Origin: Candidatus Shapirobacteria bacterium
GTDB lineage: Bacteria > Patescibacteriota > Microgenomatia > UBA12405 > JAHJSD01
Direction: 5' to 3'
DNA: 5,586 nucleotides
Assembly (NCBI GenBank): GCA_027021145.1
Contig: JALUUX010000098.1
Coordinates: 1 to 5,586, forward strand
Shown here: in pieces, positions 5,467-5,586 of the stretch
Layout of the letters: the number at the start of each line of letters is the position of its first letter
Numbering within the stretch: position 1 is the stretch's first letter
Translations under genes and position numbers: made by a program
The notes under the pieces: generated by a model
Databases searched by the model: none
What the model was told of the DNA's origin: nothing
Seen by the model: only the letters and a program-made list of their open reading frames with translations

Positions 5467-5505
5467 CTTCTTCGATATCCCAAGTTGTTCTGGGGTGGCC
5501 GGGCA

Positions 5506-5577
5506 GACCAAAATCCCTGCCGATCGGCACGAATTTTTGAATTCAAAATTTACTGCCGATCGGCAATAATTTTGGTC
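5506..5577. repeat. 72-bp imperfect palindrome downstream of aspS
   Basis: Two 36-nt arms are symmetric about 5541/5542, with 30 of 36 positions complementary. The outer arms are GACCAAAAT (5506-5514) and ATTTTGGTC (5569-5577). Inside them are two copies of TGCCGATCGGCA (5518-5529 and 5554-5565), each palindromic by itself. The centre is TTTTGAATTCAAAA (5535-5548). Mismatches are limited to 5515-5517, 5530-5531 and 5534 and their partners. It begins 40 bp after the aspS stop. It may be a bidirectional terminator or a small non-coding mobile repeat, but there is no classical GC stem plus T-tract. It is unrelated in sequence to the ends of the transposase unit. Confidence 0.85.
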
Positions 5578-5586
5578 AAGCGAGTA

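Noticed and set aside
5518..5565. TGCCGATCGGCA copies as a CRISPR array or HIP1-like repeat
   Set aside because: There are only two copies, they are self-palindromic, and they belong to a larger symmetric structure. HIP1 is GCGATCGC, which does not match.
5455..5586. Minus-strand open frame (43 codons to a TAA at 5455-5457) and a plus-strand frame open to the window end
   Set aside because: Both run through the 72-bp palindrome and encode repeated low-information peptides. Another minus frame ends in TAA within the palindrome and could be a convergent gene tail, but too few codons are visible to support it.

Overview
The window is a compact bacterial locus of moderate GC with short intergenic gaps. 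It carries five protein-coding genes: the 3' end of secF (+), cca (-), recJ (+), a REP-associated-type tyrosine transposase (-) and aspS (+). Several traits suggest a Candidate Phyla Radiation (Patescibacteria) genome, possibly Microgenomates-like: an AspRS that lacks the bacterial GAD insertion, a RecJ with a shortened loop after the DHH motif, a short RAYT-type transposase, and no Shine-Dalgarno sequence before any of the four visible starts. This placement comes from remembered family features, not from a database search. Stop codons used are TGA, TAA, TAG, TAA and TAG, which fits the standard code.

Layout. Bases 2-178 encode the last transmembrane part of SecF. The cca gene (tRNA CCA-adding enzyme) runs convergently into it, and the two 3' ends overlap antisense by 73 bp. 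A 64-bp gap (1555-1618) separates cca from the divergent recJ; the -10 elements of the two promoters overlap in one nearly symmetric AT-rich box. The 3' end of recJ runs into a palindromic repeat, and the same repeat lies inverted about 0.8 kb further on. Between the two copies is the transposase, so bases 3273-4069 form a self-contained REPtron-like unit. aspS starts just beyond it with its own extended -10 promoter. About 40 bp after aspS there is an unrelated 72-bp imperfect palindrome.

Function. Apart from the transposase these are housekeeping genes: protein export (SecF), tRNA 3'-end maturation (Cca), single-strand DNA degradation in repair (RecJ) and tRNA-Asp charging (AspRS). The order secF...recJ...aspS recalls the Firmicutes-type secDF-recJ-apt-relA-...-hisS-aspS neighbourhood, here contracted and interrupted by cca and the transposase unit.

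The strongest observations are three. The transposase is bracketed by matched, internally palindromic ends with a conserved 18-bp + 11-bp spacer + 9-bp layout, and one end now encodes the RecJ C-terminus. Three of the four starts have a -10-like hexamer only 8-9 nt upstream, which predicts leaderless mRNAs. The palindrome after aspS is unexplained.
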